A stretch of 64,000 nucleotides of DNA, from positions 38,152,001 to 38,216,000 of the forward strand of contig NC_134106.1 of NCBI RefSeq assembly GCF_040939455.1, written 5' to 3'. This document shows positions 33,895 through 46,900 of the stretch, in pieces. Source of the stretch: Microcebus murinus (Eukaryota; Chordata; Mammalia; Primates; Cheirogaleidae). A program made the translations under genes and the position numbers. The notes below the pieces were generated by a model. It saw only the letters and a program-made list of their open reading frames with translations. It searched no databases and had not been told where the DNA came from. Positions within the stretch are counted from its first letter, which is position 1, and each line of letters opens with the position of its first letter.

Positions 33895-34580
33895 GGTGAG
33901 TCTGTGCCTCAGCTTCCTCATATGCAAAATGGGATGAGGAACAGTACTTGCACCCTAAGACTGCATGTGTGCCGTGCTAGTTAATATGTGTAAAGCGCTC
34001 AGAGCAGTGCCTGGCCCATGAGAATACAGGAAGTGTCACCAGGGAAATTGTCAGGAAGAGAAATATGTGTGCTACTGGCTGGATCATGTCTTCTACAGCT
34101 CAGTTTGCTCATCTGAAAAATGGAAATCACAATCCCTGCCAAAGCCTTCAGAAGATACAGAACAGGACACAATCGACAAGGAGAGAAGTTGTGAATAACA
34201 GTTTAGAAACTTGTGCTCTGCTATCAAACCACCTAGACTACATCCGGCTCTGCCATTTAGTTTTCGTTTATTTATTTATTTAACAAACTCTTAAAGGCCA
34301 GGCACTGTCCTGAACACTTTATGCATCTTAGCTCACTTAATTCTCATAGCAATCTCATGAAGCAGGTGCTGTTATTAATCCCATTTTACAGATGAGGAGA
34401 CTGAGGCACAGAGTGGTTATAATTTGCTCAACTCACACAAGGAGCCAGAATCTTAAGCAAGTTTGTTGACGTTTATGGGATAACAAATTTTGACATCTAC
34501 CTCATGGGGTTGTTATGCAGATTAGATGTGATAATCTAGATGAGGCACTTAGCAAAGGGTCTAAAACATTGTAAGCACTC
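33895..34580 (+). repeat. Cluster of MIR fragments
   Basis: Three or more MIR-type pieces are visible: 33905-34025 (TCAGCTTCCTCATATGCAAA, CAGTGCCTGGCCCATG), 34290-34460 (GGCCAGGCACTGTCCTGAAC, TTTTACAGATGAGGAGACTG) and 34490-34580 (CTCATGGGGTTGTTATGCAG). Confidence 0.65.
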
Positions 34581-34589
34581 ATACTGAAA

Positions 34590-36749
34590 CCCAAAGTAAC
34601 TTAGCACTTAGTTAACATGATAAGACATACAGGCTGTAATTATCGACAATATAACTGGCAGTTTAAGAAAATGACCAAATGAGCAATGTAGTAGAAGTCT
34701 AGGGTGGAACAGGGTGTAAACTACTGTGGGAATTGAGGAACAGGAGGTCAGGTCTAAAGAATCCTATTTGAATGGAACACTTTGTAGGCCTCTGGGGAGA
34801 AGTGGTGGAGAGGACCTTAAGGATTGACGATTGGCCCCCAAACTCCAGGCTTCCACTTCCTGAACTAAGAGGAATGATAGGCAAGCCCCGGTCTCTAGGA
34901 ACAAGTCCTCAGCAGCCCAGCTAGGAGAGCTGAGGTGTCTGGAAAGGCCCATACCTGGGCCCGGGGCAGGCCCATAAACGGCTCATTCTCACGTCCTGCT
35001 GCAGAAAGCCCGGGCAGGGCCACGGCTCCAGCCCCAATTGCAGATTTCCGTCACAAGTCACAACCGTCCTCCTGCTTGCCAGCTTGAAATCTCTGCAGTG
35101 CTGACTCGGTCTCCCCAGCTGCATCTGCCACACCCCTCTTTGGCTCACCCACCTTGGCCTTATCCCTTCACCTGCTCTATTTTTATCTCCCCTGATTGCA
35201 GGCAAGACATTCCACCCACTCCGCCAGCTTCAAGCTGGGGACCTTGTCAGCAAGAGGGACTAACCAGGGAAGGGTGATTATGGTGAGGTGAGAGGAATAT
35301 CTCTGATAGGGCATGTGGCAATGCTACTCACGAATAGCTCCAGGCTCCTGATAGAGTCCTAGGCACTCACTCGCTCCTATCTGAGCTAATTAGCAGAAGG
35401 GAAAGAAGGAGAACCTTTCCCCAGGGTGAGTGATAAGAGCAGTGAGCACTAGGTGGACAGTGATTGTCCAACCAAGCCATGAGCCCTTTCCTCCCCTTCT
35501 TATAAGGGGACTAGAGCTATGCTTTCAGGCTCAAGAAATTCTTCCCCACTGTATTGCTTTGTCTCCAAATGGAATCTCCATCTTTCCTAAGCCCTATCAG
35601 GTAGATGGCTAGATCGGACAGCCCTTGGTTTGCATTTCCATTTCTCTCCTGGCTGCTGCCTTCCTCAAATCATTGGTATCCAGTGTCTGGCAAATTCCAT
35701 TTCTCCCCCTTGTCTGGATGCTATACCTGCCTTGGGCCAGTGTCTTGGGCCTCTCATCTATCCGGAGGATTTGGATCATGGCTGTAGCAACTTTGGCGTC
35801 TTGCATTTCAGCCCTGGTTTCTTGGGTCTTGGAGTTGTAGCTGGGCACTGTAGAATGGCGCCACCACGTGGCAGAATGGAACACAACAAGGATACTCACC
35901 TGCAGTGGTGAGGAGGAGTTTCTTTGTGAGGAGTGAGCACCTGGTGGGCAAAGCTGCAAACTGGATTACCCCCTCAGGGCTGATACGACCTGGGGGAGAC
36001 ACAGCTAAAGTCATCATGGGCCTCTGGGGTTCTGCTAGGAAAGCTTCTAAGAAAAGACCGGACCGCCATCGGGCTTGAGGGATGGGCCACCCACACTGTG
36101 CATTCAGGTCTGCCCCAGTCAGTGGTCACCCAGTCCAATTTACACAACAGGAACGCACGCGTCCTCTCATGTCCTGCTTTGTTCTGCAGATCCTATAGGA
36201 GAAAGTAATGACAAGGAAAGCTTTGTGCTTCCCATTGCTGGCACAAAAAGACCAGATTGAAATTTTTATGACACTTTTGATTTTATTTCTTACCTATGCC
36301 GTATGTGAAAGTATCTGTCACGCCAATCTAGTAGTCTGCTTCCCATTGCCAGGCATGTTTGGCACAAGAGCTGTAGTAAGAAGTGTAATGAACATGGAAT
36401 GGTTTTTAGATTCACCGATTTGGTGGCTGGTGTATGAAGCTGGCGAGCCCCTTTCTGCCCAAGCCACGAAAGGCCGGGCATGTCCTTCCCTTAGCTCATG
36501 TGGCTGCAGAGGAGGGAGGTGTCTCTCTTTGAACCTCGTCCCCAGGCAGCCCACACACCTTTCGGAAGCTCACCTGACTGCGGTGGGGGACTGGAGGGGA
36601 ACGCCTGCTTGTTGTCCTTCTGGGCTCTGTGGGCTGCGCATTCGCAGTCTTAACTGGACTCCCATTGACAGCGTCTGAGTAGTTGCTCTTCTCGTCCACT
36701 TTCTGTCGCCTCCCCTTCTCTCTCTGAGGCTTTCCTCCTTCTGTTCATT
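34590..36749. other. Intergenic, no repeat or gene recognised
   Basis: GC content is moderately higher than in the flanks. Several open frames of 60-156 codons exist here (longest 36208-36678), but none shows splice sites, domain text or family resemblance. Confidence 0.45.
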
Positions 36750-36905
36750 TTAATTTTTATTTTCACATTTACTCTTTTATTTATTTATATTTTAATTTCA
36801 GAATATTATGGGGGTACAGACATATTGGTTACATACAATGCCTTTGCCTCGCCCAGCCTGAGCTACAAGCGTGCCATCCCGCAGACAGTGCGCTCCGCAC
36901 CTGTT
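36750..36905 (-). mobile_element. Truncated strepsirrhine-type L1 3' end
   Basis: A T-rich start (poly(A) on the minus strand) is followed by GAATATTATGGGGGTACAGA, TGCCTTTGCCTCGCCCAGCC and CATCCCGCAGACAGTGCGCT, text I associate with young lemur L1 3' ends. It is about 150 bp, 5'-truncated and relatively little diverged. Confidence 0.65.
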
Positions 36906-37169
36906 CCTTTGTAATAATAACTGGGAAGAGCGTCTTGTTTGAGGCCTTTTCTCTGCAGTCAATCCTGCCCCACCTTGTCCCCAGCGTCCTGCTCACCATC
37001 CCTGTCACAGAGCCACTAACCTGGGCCGGCTAGGACCTTCCTACGTACACTGCGGTGCAGTCTGGGCTGAGGAGAGGCTGCCTATCAAATCGAGAGTAAA
37101 CTTATTTTATTTTTGCTTATTGTGATTTTAAAGGGCAGGGAGGAGAAAATGAATACTGAGGGAAGGAAA

Positions 37170-37560
37170 AGAGAACTAGCCTTTACTGAGCCCTTAAAGG
37201 TCTTGAGGCAGATGATGCCGCACACACATCAATTTATTCATCCTGACAATGATCTAGGGAGGTGTTATCTACTCCATTTTGTGGAGGAGGAAATGGAGGT
37301 TAAATAACGTACACAGAATCCCAAAGCTAGTCAACACAGAAGCCAGTGGCTCATTTGCTCTTTATTTAGTGTACAAAATCAATGAACATTTTCTGACTGC
37401 TTCAGGGGGAAAAAAAAAAAGCTTCATGAAGCATGCCATCAAAAAAGCTGTGTGACCTGGGGCAGGTCACTGAATCTCTCTGGGCTATAGTTTGTATATC
37501 TTTAAAATCAGGAGGTTGTTCTAGAGGGCTCTACCTTCTATGAGCTTCAAACTTAGGCTT
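37170..37560 (+). repeat. Two MIR fragments
   Basis: 37170-37350 carries TATCTACTCCATTTTGTGGA and a MIR3-like tail. 37440-37555 has AGCTGTGTGACCTGGGGCAG and TCACTGAATCTCTCTGGGCT, a clear MIR core. Confidence 0.7.
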
Positions 37561-39290
37561 TAATTGCCCTTGTTCTCAAAAAAGGACTTCTTGTCCAGTC
37601 CAAATCTCTCAAGCAGCCAGATCATACTAACAGGAAGTAAATGATTAGTACCCTGGAGTACTTATCAGGAGTACATCAGGAATTCCCCTCCTTTCTCCCA
37701 CTGGGCAGCAGTTTTACAGCCATGCTCCAGCTCTCCTAAATCAGGGCCTGTGGGTGGGCAGGAGGAGGAGAAAACACAGTGCTAAGGGGACCTGGGTTTC
37801 CACATCACCACTGTCCCCCGCCCACCCCGGCCACTGTAGCCTTGGGAAGGGCCAATGCCCATCATGCCTTAGCTCTGGGCTAGGCATGCCCTGTTGACTA
37901 AGATAGACAGGCTGGACTTGCACGGCCTCCCTGGCACCCCGGAAGGGCCTGTCCATGTGGGAGAAATAACATAATATTTATGGGAGACAATAAAATCTAC
38001 TGCAGCCACGTGCACATCTTGAAATTTTAGGAGCCATAAACTGGAAAAGCATTTCCTTACTTCCTGCAATTTGCAATCTGTCCTCACCCGGCCTAGGTAG
38101 GGGAAGAGTCTCACACACACACACACATACATGTTCACACATACACATGTATGTATGCATGTGTGTGTACTGTCTTCTTGGGATTTGCTAAGCCTCTCAC
38201 ATGGAGCCTCAGCGGCCCCAGGAAACTGTACGCATGACTGTGATTCCACTGGAGCTCGCCAGCTTTCCGGGCCAAGTGAAGACTTTTAAATAGCTGTGGA
38301 CTGAATTCTGACCTCTGAGCTCAGAGTGCGCAAAGCAGGGCACGGAGGTGCCAGGGAAGCTGAGTTTAGGAGGGAAGCCGAAACCTGCCCCTCTCACCAG
38401 CCACATCCTCTCCTCTCCAGCCTCCCAGACCCCCAAACCCCTACACACACACCCCAAAAGGAGATGCAGTCCCAGGATGAGTGATTGGAGATGAGAGAGA
38501 CAGACACGGGCTGAAGCCCTTGGTGGCTATGAAACTGTGTCCCGTTCTCCATCGAGGATGACCACCAGAGGCAGTGCTATCCTTTGAGTTTCCTTTGGCC
38601 CCCACCATGCCTCACAGCTTCTCCTCTTTGTTCCCACCCAGCCCTTTCTGGGCACCCATCCAAGCAGCTCTGTGCGATTTGACTAAATTTATAGGACACT
38701 ACTCCGCCTGGCACCGTGCTTAAGAAAACAAAGTCATTCTGGTACCAGGTCTGTTGCAAGCTCCGTGACCTTGGGCTTCTCAAGTGACGGGGTTCTTACT
38801 CCACGTTTCAGAAACTGGAACGACACAAGAAAGACGATGAGGAACTCACGCTCAAACAAAATGGCAGGGCTTTCAACGACTGGCAGAGAAACGTACGTCT
38901 GTAAGTTTTCAGTTAAAAGATGTTGAAGTCTGGTGTCTTTCATTTTCTTAGTGATTATCCCGCTCTAACCAACTTTTTCAATTAACTGACCAACAACGGT
39001 CCCAATTGCAATTGAGAAGAGCTTCTGTGATAATACCTTAATTCCTATTTTAATTGACATCTAGTTTGTGAGGGACAACGGAGACACTGTGTGCCGAGCA
39101 CCCAGGAGGGCAGGGCTGGAGCCAGGCAGATTGACATGCGGGAGGACCAGGCTGGGGAAGGACGCAGGGCACAGACCGTGTCTGGATGCAGCTCCAAGTG
39201 CAGTAGGCTAAGGGGCCAGGGAGGGCAGGCTGGACAGAGCACAGGAATTTAGAAGGGAATAGATAACAGGACATACCATTGGCTAGGTAG
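37561..39290. other. Intergenic, nothing recognised except a CA/TG tract
   Basis: Unique sequence with a dinucleotide tract at 38111-38168. No gene-like structure is visible on either strand. Confidence 0.45.
38111..38168. repeat. CA run meeting a TG run
   Basis: A CACACA tract passes through ACATGT-type units into a GTGTGTGTGT tract, so the two sides are complementary and the strand could fold back on itself. Confidence 0.85.
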
Positions 39291-39299
39291 TAGACCAGA

Positions 39300-39440
39300 G
39301 AAAAGGAAATGATATTTACTAGGCACCAGTTAGTGTAGCATGTGATTTCACATACGGGAAATGATCTTATTTAATCATAACAACCATGTGAGAAAGGTAT
39401 TATTATCTTGATTTTCAGATGAGGACCAGGCCCCAAAAGG
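39300..39440 (+). repeat. MIR fragment
   Basis: TTTACTAGGCACCAGTTAGT, then TCTTATTTAATCATAACAAC and TTTTCAGATGAGGACCAGG, typical of MIR3/MIR. From 39441 to about 40680 nothing further is recognised. Confidence 0.6.
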
Positions 39441-40679
39441 CTGCCGATGCAACGGCACTTAGCCCCAGGTGGGGCTGGTGACGGTGGTTCCCCAGCCTCC
39501 GACAGGGTTCATCAAACGAGACAGTTTATTTGCTTAATCTGAGCTAGTTAGTGGTAAGTCCTAGATGCCAATCCACCTTTGTCTCCAGGTCCAGTTAATG
39601 CTCTTTCCATTTTACCTCACCTTCCGACTCACTACCATATTACCTTTCTAAAAATGTTCTATGAAATGGACTATATCTGCCAGCAAATATAAATAATATA
39701 TGTATTGTTCAAGAAGAAGGAAATGAGCACTTGTGACCCCCCCCCAAACTGAGGCATAGAATGTCACCACTACTATTGAAGGCCACATGTGTCCCTCACC
39801 CCTGCCCCCAACTGCAATGCTGAAATGCATGTTGGTGATTCCTTTGCCCTGTATAATGTTGCCACATATATTTGCTGTCATTTCCATTTGCCCCTCCAGA
39901 TGCCATCTCCAATCTTCTCCATCCTACCCAGTGCCCCTGAAGCTGGCCTGTCTGGACTGCACCAGGGGCTCCCTTGATCCCTGGTTTCCTGTTGGGTTTG
40001 GCCACAGTGAAGCCCGGGCAGAGAGCAGAGGCCGAGGAGAATGAGGTCAGGGCGTGTGACCCTGCTCCCTGTCTGCCAGACCACCATGAATTGGTTGCGT
40101 TTGTCTACCAAGGTCACTCTTGGCCGGCAGTCCTCTCCACACAGCTCCTGCAACTGCGCGCTCCCAGCCCTCCCTGGCGCCCTCAGGCCTAGGGATGGTG
40201 AAGCTTACTGACTGCTCTGCGAGCCCTAGGGTACTGCACCAGTCCTTGCTGGTTTTCAAAACCTAGTGTTTTTCAGTCTTTTTTTCATTATCACCCCCAC
40301 AAGTAGCCTTTTCAGACATTGTTTTCCTAATCCTCTCCCTGCCATGAAATTTTAAAACCACACAGATACTGTTTATCCATTTATGTACCATATATATCTC
40401 TGTGCTTTATATATGAAAGGAATACTATTTTTTGTCCCCCAAGAACCAATTTTCACATTTTGGGGATGATATTACTCTCATTAAGAATGCATGCCCTAAC
40501 CCAACTCACATTTCTGTAAAGAGTTCCTTTAATAAATTCTCCTCAATCACCCAATTTGAGTGTGCCATCTCTTTCTTGCCAAGACACTAATTAATACATA
40601 TAACAATATATTATTATAGTATATGTATTAAGCACATATTAAATACTATAACAATTGTATTGTGCCCAAACAATATATT

Positions 40680-41470
40680 TCTAGTTTTTCCGGGTCTTGA
40701 TCTTTATGTAAATGAAACAACCCAGTGTATTTTTCCTTTTCTTGCTTTTCTCAATACTTGTGAGATTCACCCATATTGCTTAGTATAGTTATTGTTTATT
40801 TTCACTGCTATATAGCTTTGCATTGCAATTTTTGCCTATCTGGTAGGTGTGAAAAAGGTATTATTGTAGATTTGATTTTCATTTTGCTTATTACTGATAG
40901 GTTGATTTATTCATTAACTGTTTGTGTGTCCTTTTCTATGAGTGTCTGTTTCTGGTTTTTGTCCACTTTCCTAGTGGGGTGTTTCACTTTTTCTTATTAA
41001 TTCATTTGTGTCTTTCATATATTCCAGACACTAACCCTTTTACAGTTACATAAGTTGCAAATATTTTTCCCAGATTGTGACATGTCTATTCCTTCTATTT
41101 CTGATGAATTCTGATGAACATACATTTAAAATTTTAATGTAGAAAAATGTATTAACCATTTCCTTTCTGCATCTTTCATGACTTATCTGAGACATTCTTT
41201 CCTGAGTTCATAAAGTCATTCTGTAGTTCCCTCTAAAAGACAATGTTGTGCCTTTTACCTTTAAGTTTTATTTCTTTGCATATGGTAAGAATCCACTGTA
41301 TATTTTCTCCATCTTCATAGGAACCAATTTTCCAGTCCACTCATCGAATAGACTATCACTCTCTTTGCCCATCTCTCTTGCCTTCTCTGCCACATGTTTG
41401 TGTATGTGTGGGTCATTTTGGGGGCTCTCTCTTCTATTCTTTTGGAGTATTAATATGTCCCTGCACCAAT
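40680..41470 (-). mobile_element. Old L1 ORF2 3' part
   Basis: Plus-strand text is the complement of L1 ORF2: CTGTTTCTGGTTTTTGTCCA, CTTATTAATTCATTTGTGTC, ATATTCCAGACACTAACCC, TTGCAAATATTTTTCCCAGA, ATTTTAATGTAGAAAAATGT. Strongly diverged L1M copy, minus strand. Confidence 0.75.
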
Positions 41471-41839
41471 AACACAGTTCTAATTATTTCTCTAGCTTAA
41501 TAATTCTTAACATCTGGCAGGTAAACTTTTTTCTTCTTTAGAAATACCTTGTCTGTCCTTTGCTCTTGACTCTTCCCTATAAAATTTTTTAAATGATTTG
41601 TTGGATTCCAAAAAGAGCCTGAGTGGGCAGTGTCATGGGTGACAGCAAGGGCAGGGATGGGTACCTGCATGCAGAATAGTAATGCTGGGGTAGCAGTGTT
41701 GGGGCAGAGCAGGGTCCAAACCACGCAAGCCAGTGTCAGAGACCAGAGCATGTCTGAAGTCCAGGGGCCAAGGTCTTTGGGAACCAGAACAAAACTACCC
41801 TGTCTAGGCAAGCCTGTCCAATATCAAAACATGCTGTGT

Positions 41840-42178
41840 GGCCGGGCGTAGTGGCTCATGCTTGTAATCCTAGCACTCTGGGAGGCCGAGATGGGCGGAT
41901 TGCTCAAGGTCAGGAGTTCGAAACCAGCCTGAGCAAGAGTGAGACCCGGTCTCTACTATAAATAGAAAGAAATTAATTGGCCAACTAATATATAGAGAAA
42001 AAATTAGCTGGGCATGGTGGCACATGCCTGTAGTCCCAGCTACTTGGGAGGCTGAGGCAGGAGGATCACTTTAGCCCAGGAGTTTGAGGTTGCTGTGAGG
42101 TAGGCTGATGCCACGGCACTCACTCTAGCCTGGTCAACAAAGTGAGACTCTGTCTCAAAAAAAAAAAAAAAAAAAAAA
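41840..42178 (+). mobile_element. Lemur-type Alu, full length
   Basis: The copy has two arms, with the lemur-specific linker (ATAAATAGAAAGAAATTAAT, then TGGCCAACTAATATA) and a 3' A-tract of about 20. It is flanked by the 9-bp duplication ATGCTGTGT (41831-41839 and 42181-42189). Low divergence indicates a fairly recent insertion. Confidence 0.96.
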
Positions 42179-42189
42179 GAATGCTGTGT

Positions 42190-43570
42190 GGCTGTCTCTG
42201 CTTGTTATTAGCCCAGGGGCCCAGGGACATAATAAAGGTACTAAACCTTTTTCATAAGCCTCCTTTGGAGCAGGTTTATTAAGGAACTGAAATTATTTGT
42301 TCTGAAAGAGAAAAAAAAAACTAGGAAAGATGTACTTGTTGAATATAATGCTCTAGGCTAAAGAGATAAGTGGAAGTGGGAAAGAGGCTAGAATTGGGGG
42401 TTCCAACTCCTAGGGTCTATTAGCACCACAAGGAGACAAACCTAGCTGAACGCACAGCACCAGCCTTTTTCTCCCAAAGAGAATTTAGATTGTTTTAATA
42501 TAAATCCATGTTCATTACTGGGGTTTATTTTGGTTTGTTTGTTTAAGGTAACACTTACTGAGCATTCACTATGGGCCTGGCTCTCTTCTAAGCACTTAAC
42601 ATGTATTAACTTATTTCAATGCCCCTCTGCCAACCCACATCAACGCAGAGTGAGTATCCAACACATGATTGATCCAGTGGCATGTCTCCCATGAGGAGTA
42701 AATCACTGAGGGAAGCTCAAGCATCCCCTTTATGTATAGACCTCTGACAACCGCGTCTCAAACCGGGCTTCGAACGTTCTCCTAGTGCACCTTGCTTATT
42801 TGACCTGAATGGAAAAATGTCCATCCAGGATCCAGGTTTGTGTCACTTAAAAACAAAAACAGGATCATGGTGAGCACATTTTTTGCCGTGAAGGACATGA
42901 GCAGGAAGATGGATATTCTAGAACAGACTGCGGAGAGTAGCCATTATACCCTCTGCAGAGGCTGCATGAACAAGGAAGACTTGGCTCCTTGCTCTGGGCC
43001 AGGAAGTCAGAGGCCAAGTACTGGCATCAAGGATTTTCCAACAAGAAGGCAGCTGCCTCAAATCCTTTGTGGAGCAAGACAGGTTATAAATAGATCCATA
43101 ATTTTTTTTTTTTAACCAGAAGGCAACAGGCTTAGCACAGCTATTCTTCCCTTTTGGTTCTCCTCCCTGCATCGCTTTGCCTATTAAATCCCTGCTACCA
43201 GGCAGAGCCGTCTGCCTCTTAGCCAATCGGCTGCAGCAGCCTCAGGAGAGCCAGGATGGAAACTGGCTTCGATTACGACTTCAGGTTGTGACCTTGCTTG
43301 TGGAAAAAAGTAAATCTTCCTATCTTACCTCTGGCTAATTGGGCAGGAGGTAGAGGAGACAAGAATTTATTGTACAATTTGCCTCCTGCTGGCCAGAACA
43401 CTAATGTATCCCCTGCAGAGGCAGGCTCTGGTTGTGGGGACAGGCTGAGGACAGGGAGGCTGTGGACTGGGTCCCTGGGTGGTGCAGCCAAGACCTGCTC
43501 TTGGGGCTTTTAACTAGATTAGAAGATGGGTCTTTTTACTGGCCAAGTTATATGTGGCTTGTGTGTGTGT
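42190..43570. other. Intergenic with one MIR fragment
   Basis: A MIR-like piece lies at 42545-42650 (CTTACTGAGCATTCACTATG, TTCTAAGCACTTAACATGTA). The rest is unique, including a CCAAT-containing stretch at 43215-43290 that has no other promoter hallmark. Confidence 0.45.
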
Positions 43571-43572
43571 GG

Positions 43573-43575
<3 letters not shown>

Positions 43576-43616
<41 letters not shown>

Positions 43617-43620
43617 AAGA
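43576..43620. repeat. (GA)n microsatellite
   Basis: About 45 bases of GA with two AAAG interruptions, preceded by a short GT run at 43560-43570. Confidence 0.95.
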
Positions 43621-43663
43621 TTGATTTTTCTCTCTCCTAACAGATGATGTAGAAATTATTTAG

Positions 43664-43847
43664 CCCATTGCTTCTTAAATTTTGTTGTACATCAAAATCC
43701 CCTGGAGGCTTAAGGCACAGATTTCTGGCTTCCCCTCCCAGAGTTTCTGATTCAATAGGTCTGAGGCCAGGGCTGAGAATTTGCGTCTCTTACAAGCTAG
43801 CAGGTGACATTAATGCTGCCAGTCTGAGAACGACACTTTGAAACCAG
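43664..43847 (+). mobile_element. MER5A hAT-Charlie MITE
   Basis: Landmarks: ACATCAAAATCCCCTGGAGG, CCCAGAGTTTCTGATTCAAT, AGGTCTGAGGCCAGGGCTGA, GAATTTGCGTCTCTTACAAG. The terminal CAGTG motifs are eroded. Confidence 0.75.
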
Positions 43848-43854
43848 TAATTTA

Positions 43855-43990
43855 GCTCAACCTCCTGATTTCATAAATGAGGAAACTGAAGTCCAGCAGC
43901 TAATGAAAACACGTGTCCAAGGGCCCACAAATCATTGTTGGCTAAAGCCAGACTAGAATAGAGACTCCTGGACTCCTAGTCTGGAGCTTT
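43855..43990 (+). repeat. MIR fragment
   Basis: TTTCATAAATGAGGAAACTG, AAGTCCAGCAGCTAATG and AGACTCCTGGACTCCTAGTC follow MIR order. Confidence 0.6.
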
Positions 43991-46900
43991 CCCCACTTCA
44001 GGCTGGTATAAGCCATGATACCAGGAGGGGGCTAATCTAATACTAAACATGCTGTCCTTTATGAGTGAAGAGGACCAGTCCCCACATTGTTTCTTCTTCC
44101 TCTGCCTTCCCCAGGCCAACATGACTGGCCCTGGTGGCTCAGTACATAAATAGCCCAACCCAGCCCAGCCCACTCACCCAACATTCAGTGCGGCTTAGAA
44201 TCAGGTCATGTTCCCACAGCCATGGGCCCTTCCTAGGGCCTAATGTCTGCTTTACTCTCCCAGTTTCCTTCTTGGTAAATGAACTAGAGACTCGACGAGG
44301 CCTCTGTGGTGACTGCTGAGTGTGCTTATTGGCCCTGAGTTATAATTCTTTCTACATCCAGAGGCTTCGACCTTGTTATTTCACTTTGTTATTCTGCCGA
44401 GCACCTAAGTCTTCTTCTGAGGCTGACCTTCACTCTGAACAAACCCCCCGCCATGGTGGGGGGCTGTGTTTTTATTGGTCCTCATTCTTGGGCTAGACTG
44501 TTGACCTACCCTCAAACCTAGTCCTGCAGCCCGCGGGCAAATTTTCTATATGGGATCTGTCCATCCACCCAGAGGTTTTCTGAGTTCTGACCACTTCTGG
44601 AATTCCCTAGGGCTATGCTCTGCCTGCCAGATTGGAAAGCTCAGGCTCCACTTGGTATGAATCAAAGCTGAGATTGTCCTTGAGATGCTTGTGTACCTGT
44701 CACTGGCACTTCCAGGGCCAGCTTCTGCACTAGATCAGTTCCCCAGCCCCATTGCTCCCTTGCCGCATTCCTTCATTTGCCAGCGAGATCCAGCACAAAG
44801 ATGTCCTACAGAGGACAGATGCTTCAAGTGGCTTTTCCCCAGCATGGGGAAAGATTGCACTGAACCCGTCTACAGTAATACCTTGCAGGCTTCTTGTGAC
44901 ATGGAAGATGATGGTCTGGAAGGAGACAAAGAGTTTGCTAAATAGTTCTCTGTGTAAAGAATTGGTAGTTACTGGAGGTGATGGAGCAAATACAAGAGAG
45001 GATGCTGGAGAGGCTGGAGTAGTTCGAGCAATACAGAAAGCTGTAGCATAAATAAGGAAAATGGACAATAAGAAATTTCCTGTGTTGGGGGGCCAGAGGA
45101 CTTTTGCTGCTTAATTTTAATTTATCTGCTATAGAACAATATGACCTTTTCCTTGCTCCAAATCTTGATAGGCATATCAAGCCTGTGTTGCTTTTATGGC
45201 ATGGGGGCGTGGGAGAGTAGGGCCACCTACATGTTTAGCTAGCAGCATTGTGTCTCGGTTCCAAGATGTACCCTGCTAGTTACAGGTGGTGAACCCTGAG
45301 GAGGCAGTGGTGGCTAAAAGTAGGGCTGGGAGAAGCAGTGAGGAAGGCTTGATGCAACTGCCAGGGAAGCAACTCAGGCAGGGGCATGAAACATGCTGGA
45401 GGCTTTGAAGGCAGCTCTTAGATGATGGTGCTGGGTAATTCTGAAATTCACTGTCACTACACTCTGGCCATTTGAGAGGACTAGCCTGATATGAAACACA
45501 GTAGATTCTCTTTCATCTGGATCCAATGAACGTGAAATCTGCGCTCCCTTGGTCAGGGTTTGGGGGAAATTATCCTTTTTCTTTTCTATGAAGAAACAAA
45601 TCAGAAGTAGAAACAAAGTGGTAGGAAGAATACATAAACTTTGTAAAGGAAAAATTCAGTATTTGCTGCATACTGACAAAGTGTTTTTTGCCTAGAAAAA
45701 AAATAATGTGCAATAAACCCATCAATAGTTTGCAGGGATTTATGGTTTAAACCTCCAATCCTTTTTTACAATTTGGTTTGAGGGCAGTTTCAAACCTCTT
45801 CCTAACCCCTTCTTCCCCTATAGCTTTTATTCCTTTATTTCTTCCAAACAGACCTTGCATGGTGTGGAAATGGTATGCAAAGCCAGGTTGCCATTTTTTT
45901 AAGGTTTTCCAAAGCATCCTGGAATGGGACAAATTTTCTTTCTCCTCTCCAAATAAGCGTCAATCATCAGGCCTGGAGCGGATGGGAAGGATATTGCAGT
46001 GGGAATAGAGGGAGGTGGGGAAAAGGTTCTTGTAGAAACCATTCCCCTTCCTTTATTTGTTCCTGGTCCAAGAGCTGCTGGAAAGTATCTCTCAGAGTAC
46101 ACCTTGGTCCTTTTCCTGAGAAGGCCAAACTTGGAAGTGACTAATAGGTCTAATTGTGCCTCTGCGGGATGCAGGTTCTGGAAGGAGACAAAGAGAAGTC
46201 TGGAGGCCTCCGACCGAAGAGAGCCTGATGGATCAAATCCAAGCTTCACACAGTCCCAAAAAGCTGTCAGGGTGCCTGGGCAGCGCGGAGCCGATCTGGA
46301 CGATGCATTCCAGATGGTTCGCCTTCCTTCTTAGGGTTTGGGGCCAGCTGGAGCTCCCGGGCGGTCTCCCAAGGTAGCCCCCCAGAGAGTACAGGGCAGC
46401 TGTCCAGATGGGAGGGACCAGGCCAAGGATCACTGTGGCAGACTCGGAGTTAGAGGGGAGGGCCCCCTCCTTTGTGTTGAACATCTGGATATCATTTTTC
46501 AGACTATTAAAAACACTAACTCTACTCCGCCAAGTACAGCCAATTCATTTTTTAGAAAAAAAAAAAAAAGCACTTGGGGGACATTCTAGACCAAGCAGTT
46601 GCCCCAAAATGGATCCAAATAATTTTGGGCTATATGATATGGTGAAGGTCAGAGAAGGGGCTCCAAAACTCTCTATTGGGCAACCAATTTCCACCCTACT
46701 CCCCACCTCCCAACTTCATCAGCTAGCAATGACACCACCAGCTGCAGGGACTCCATGGCAAGGCCAGGAATTTGCAATATATTTTACTTTTTGGTTTTGC
46801 TTTATTTTAGCTTGTGCAAAATCTACAAGGCAGATGTGAAAGATTTTCTTCCATGTTCAAGGTTTTCAGAGTAGGTTACAGAAAATAAGCAAAAGACAGA

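Noticed and set aside
35856..35876. CCACCACGTGGCAG as a CTCF site
   Set aside because: The key G of the core is replaced by C. The match is better explained as a CACGTG E-box, too common to claim.
36208..36678. 156-codon open frame
   Set aside because: No family resemblance, no splice signals and no promoter. This length is expected by chance in GC-richer DNA.
43100..43300. Promoter-like patch with a CCAAT motif and nearby T-tract
   Set aside because: A single CCAAT with no CpG enrichment, initiator or exon is not sufficient.
44680..45060. Possible processed pseudogene (A-rich tail, open frames)
   Set aside because: No flanking duplication, no poly(A) tract and no recognisable parent.
46408..46839. 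143-codon open frame
   Set aside because: It crosses an A-tract giving a KKKK run, has mixed low-complexity composition and no recognisable domain.
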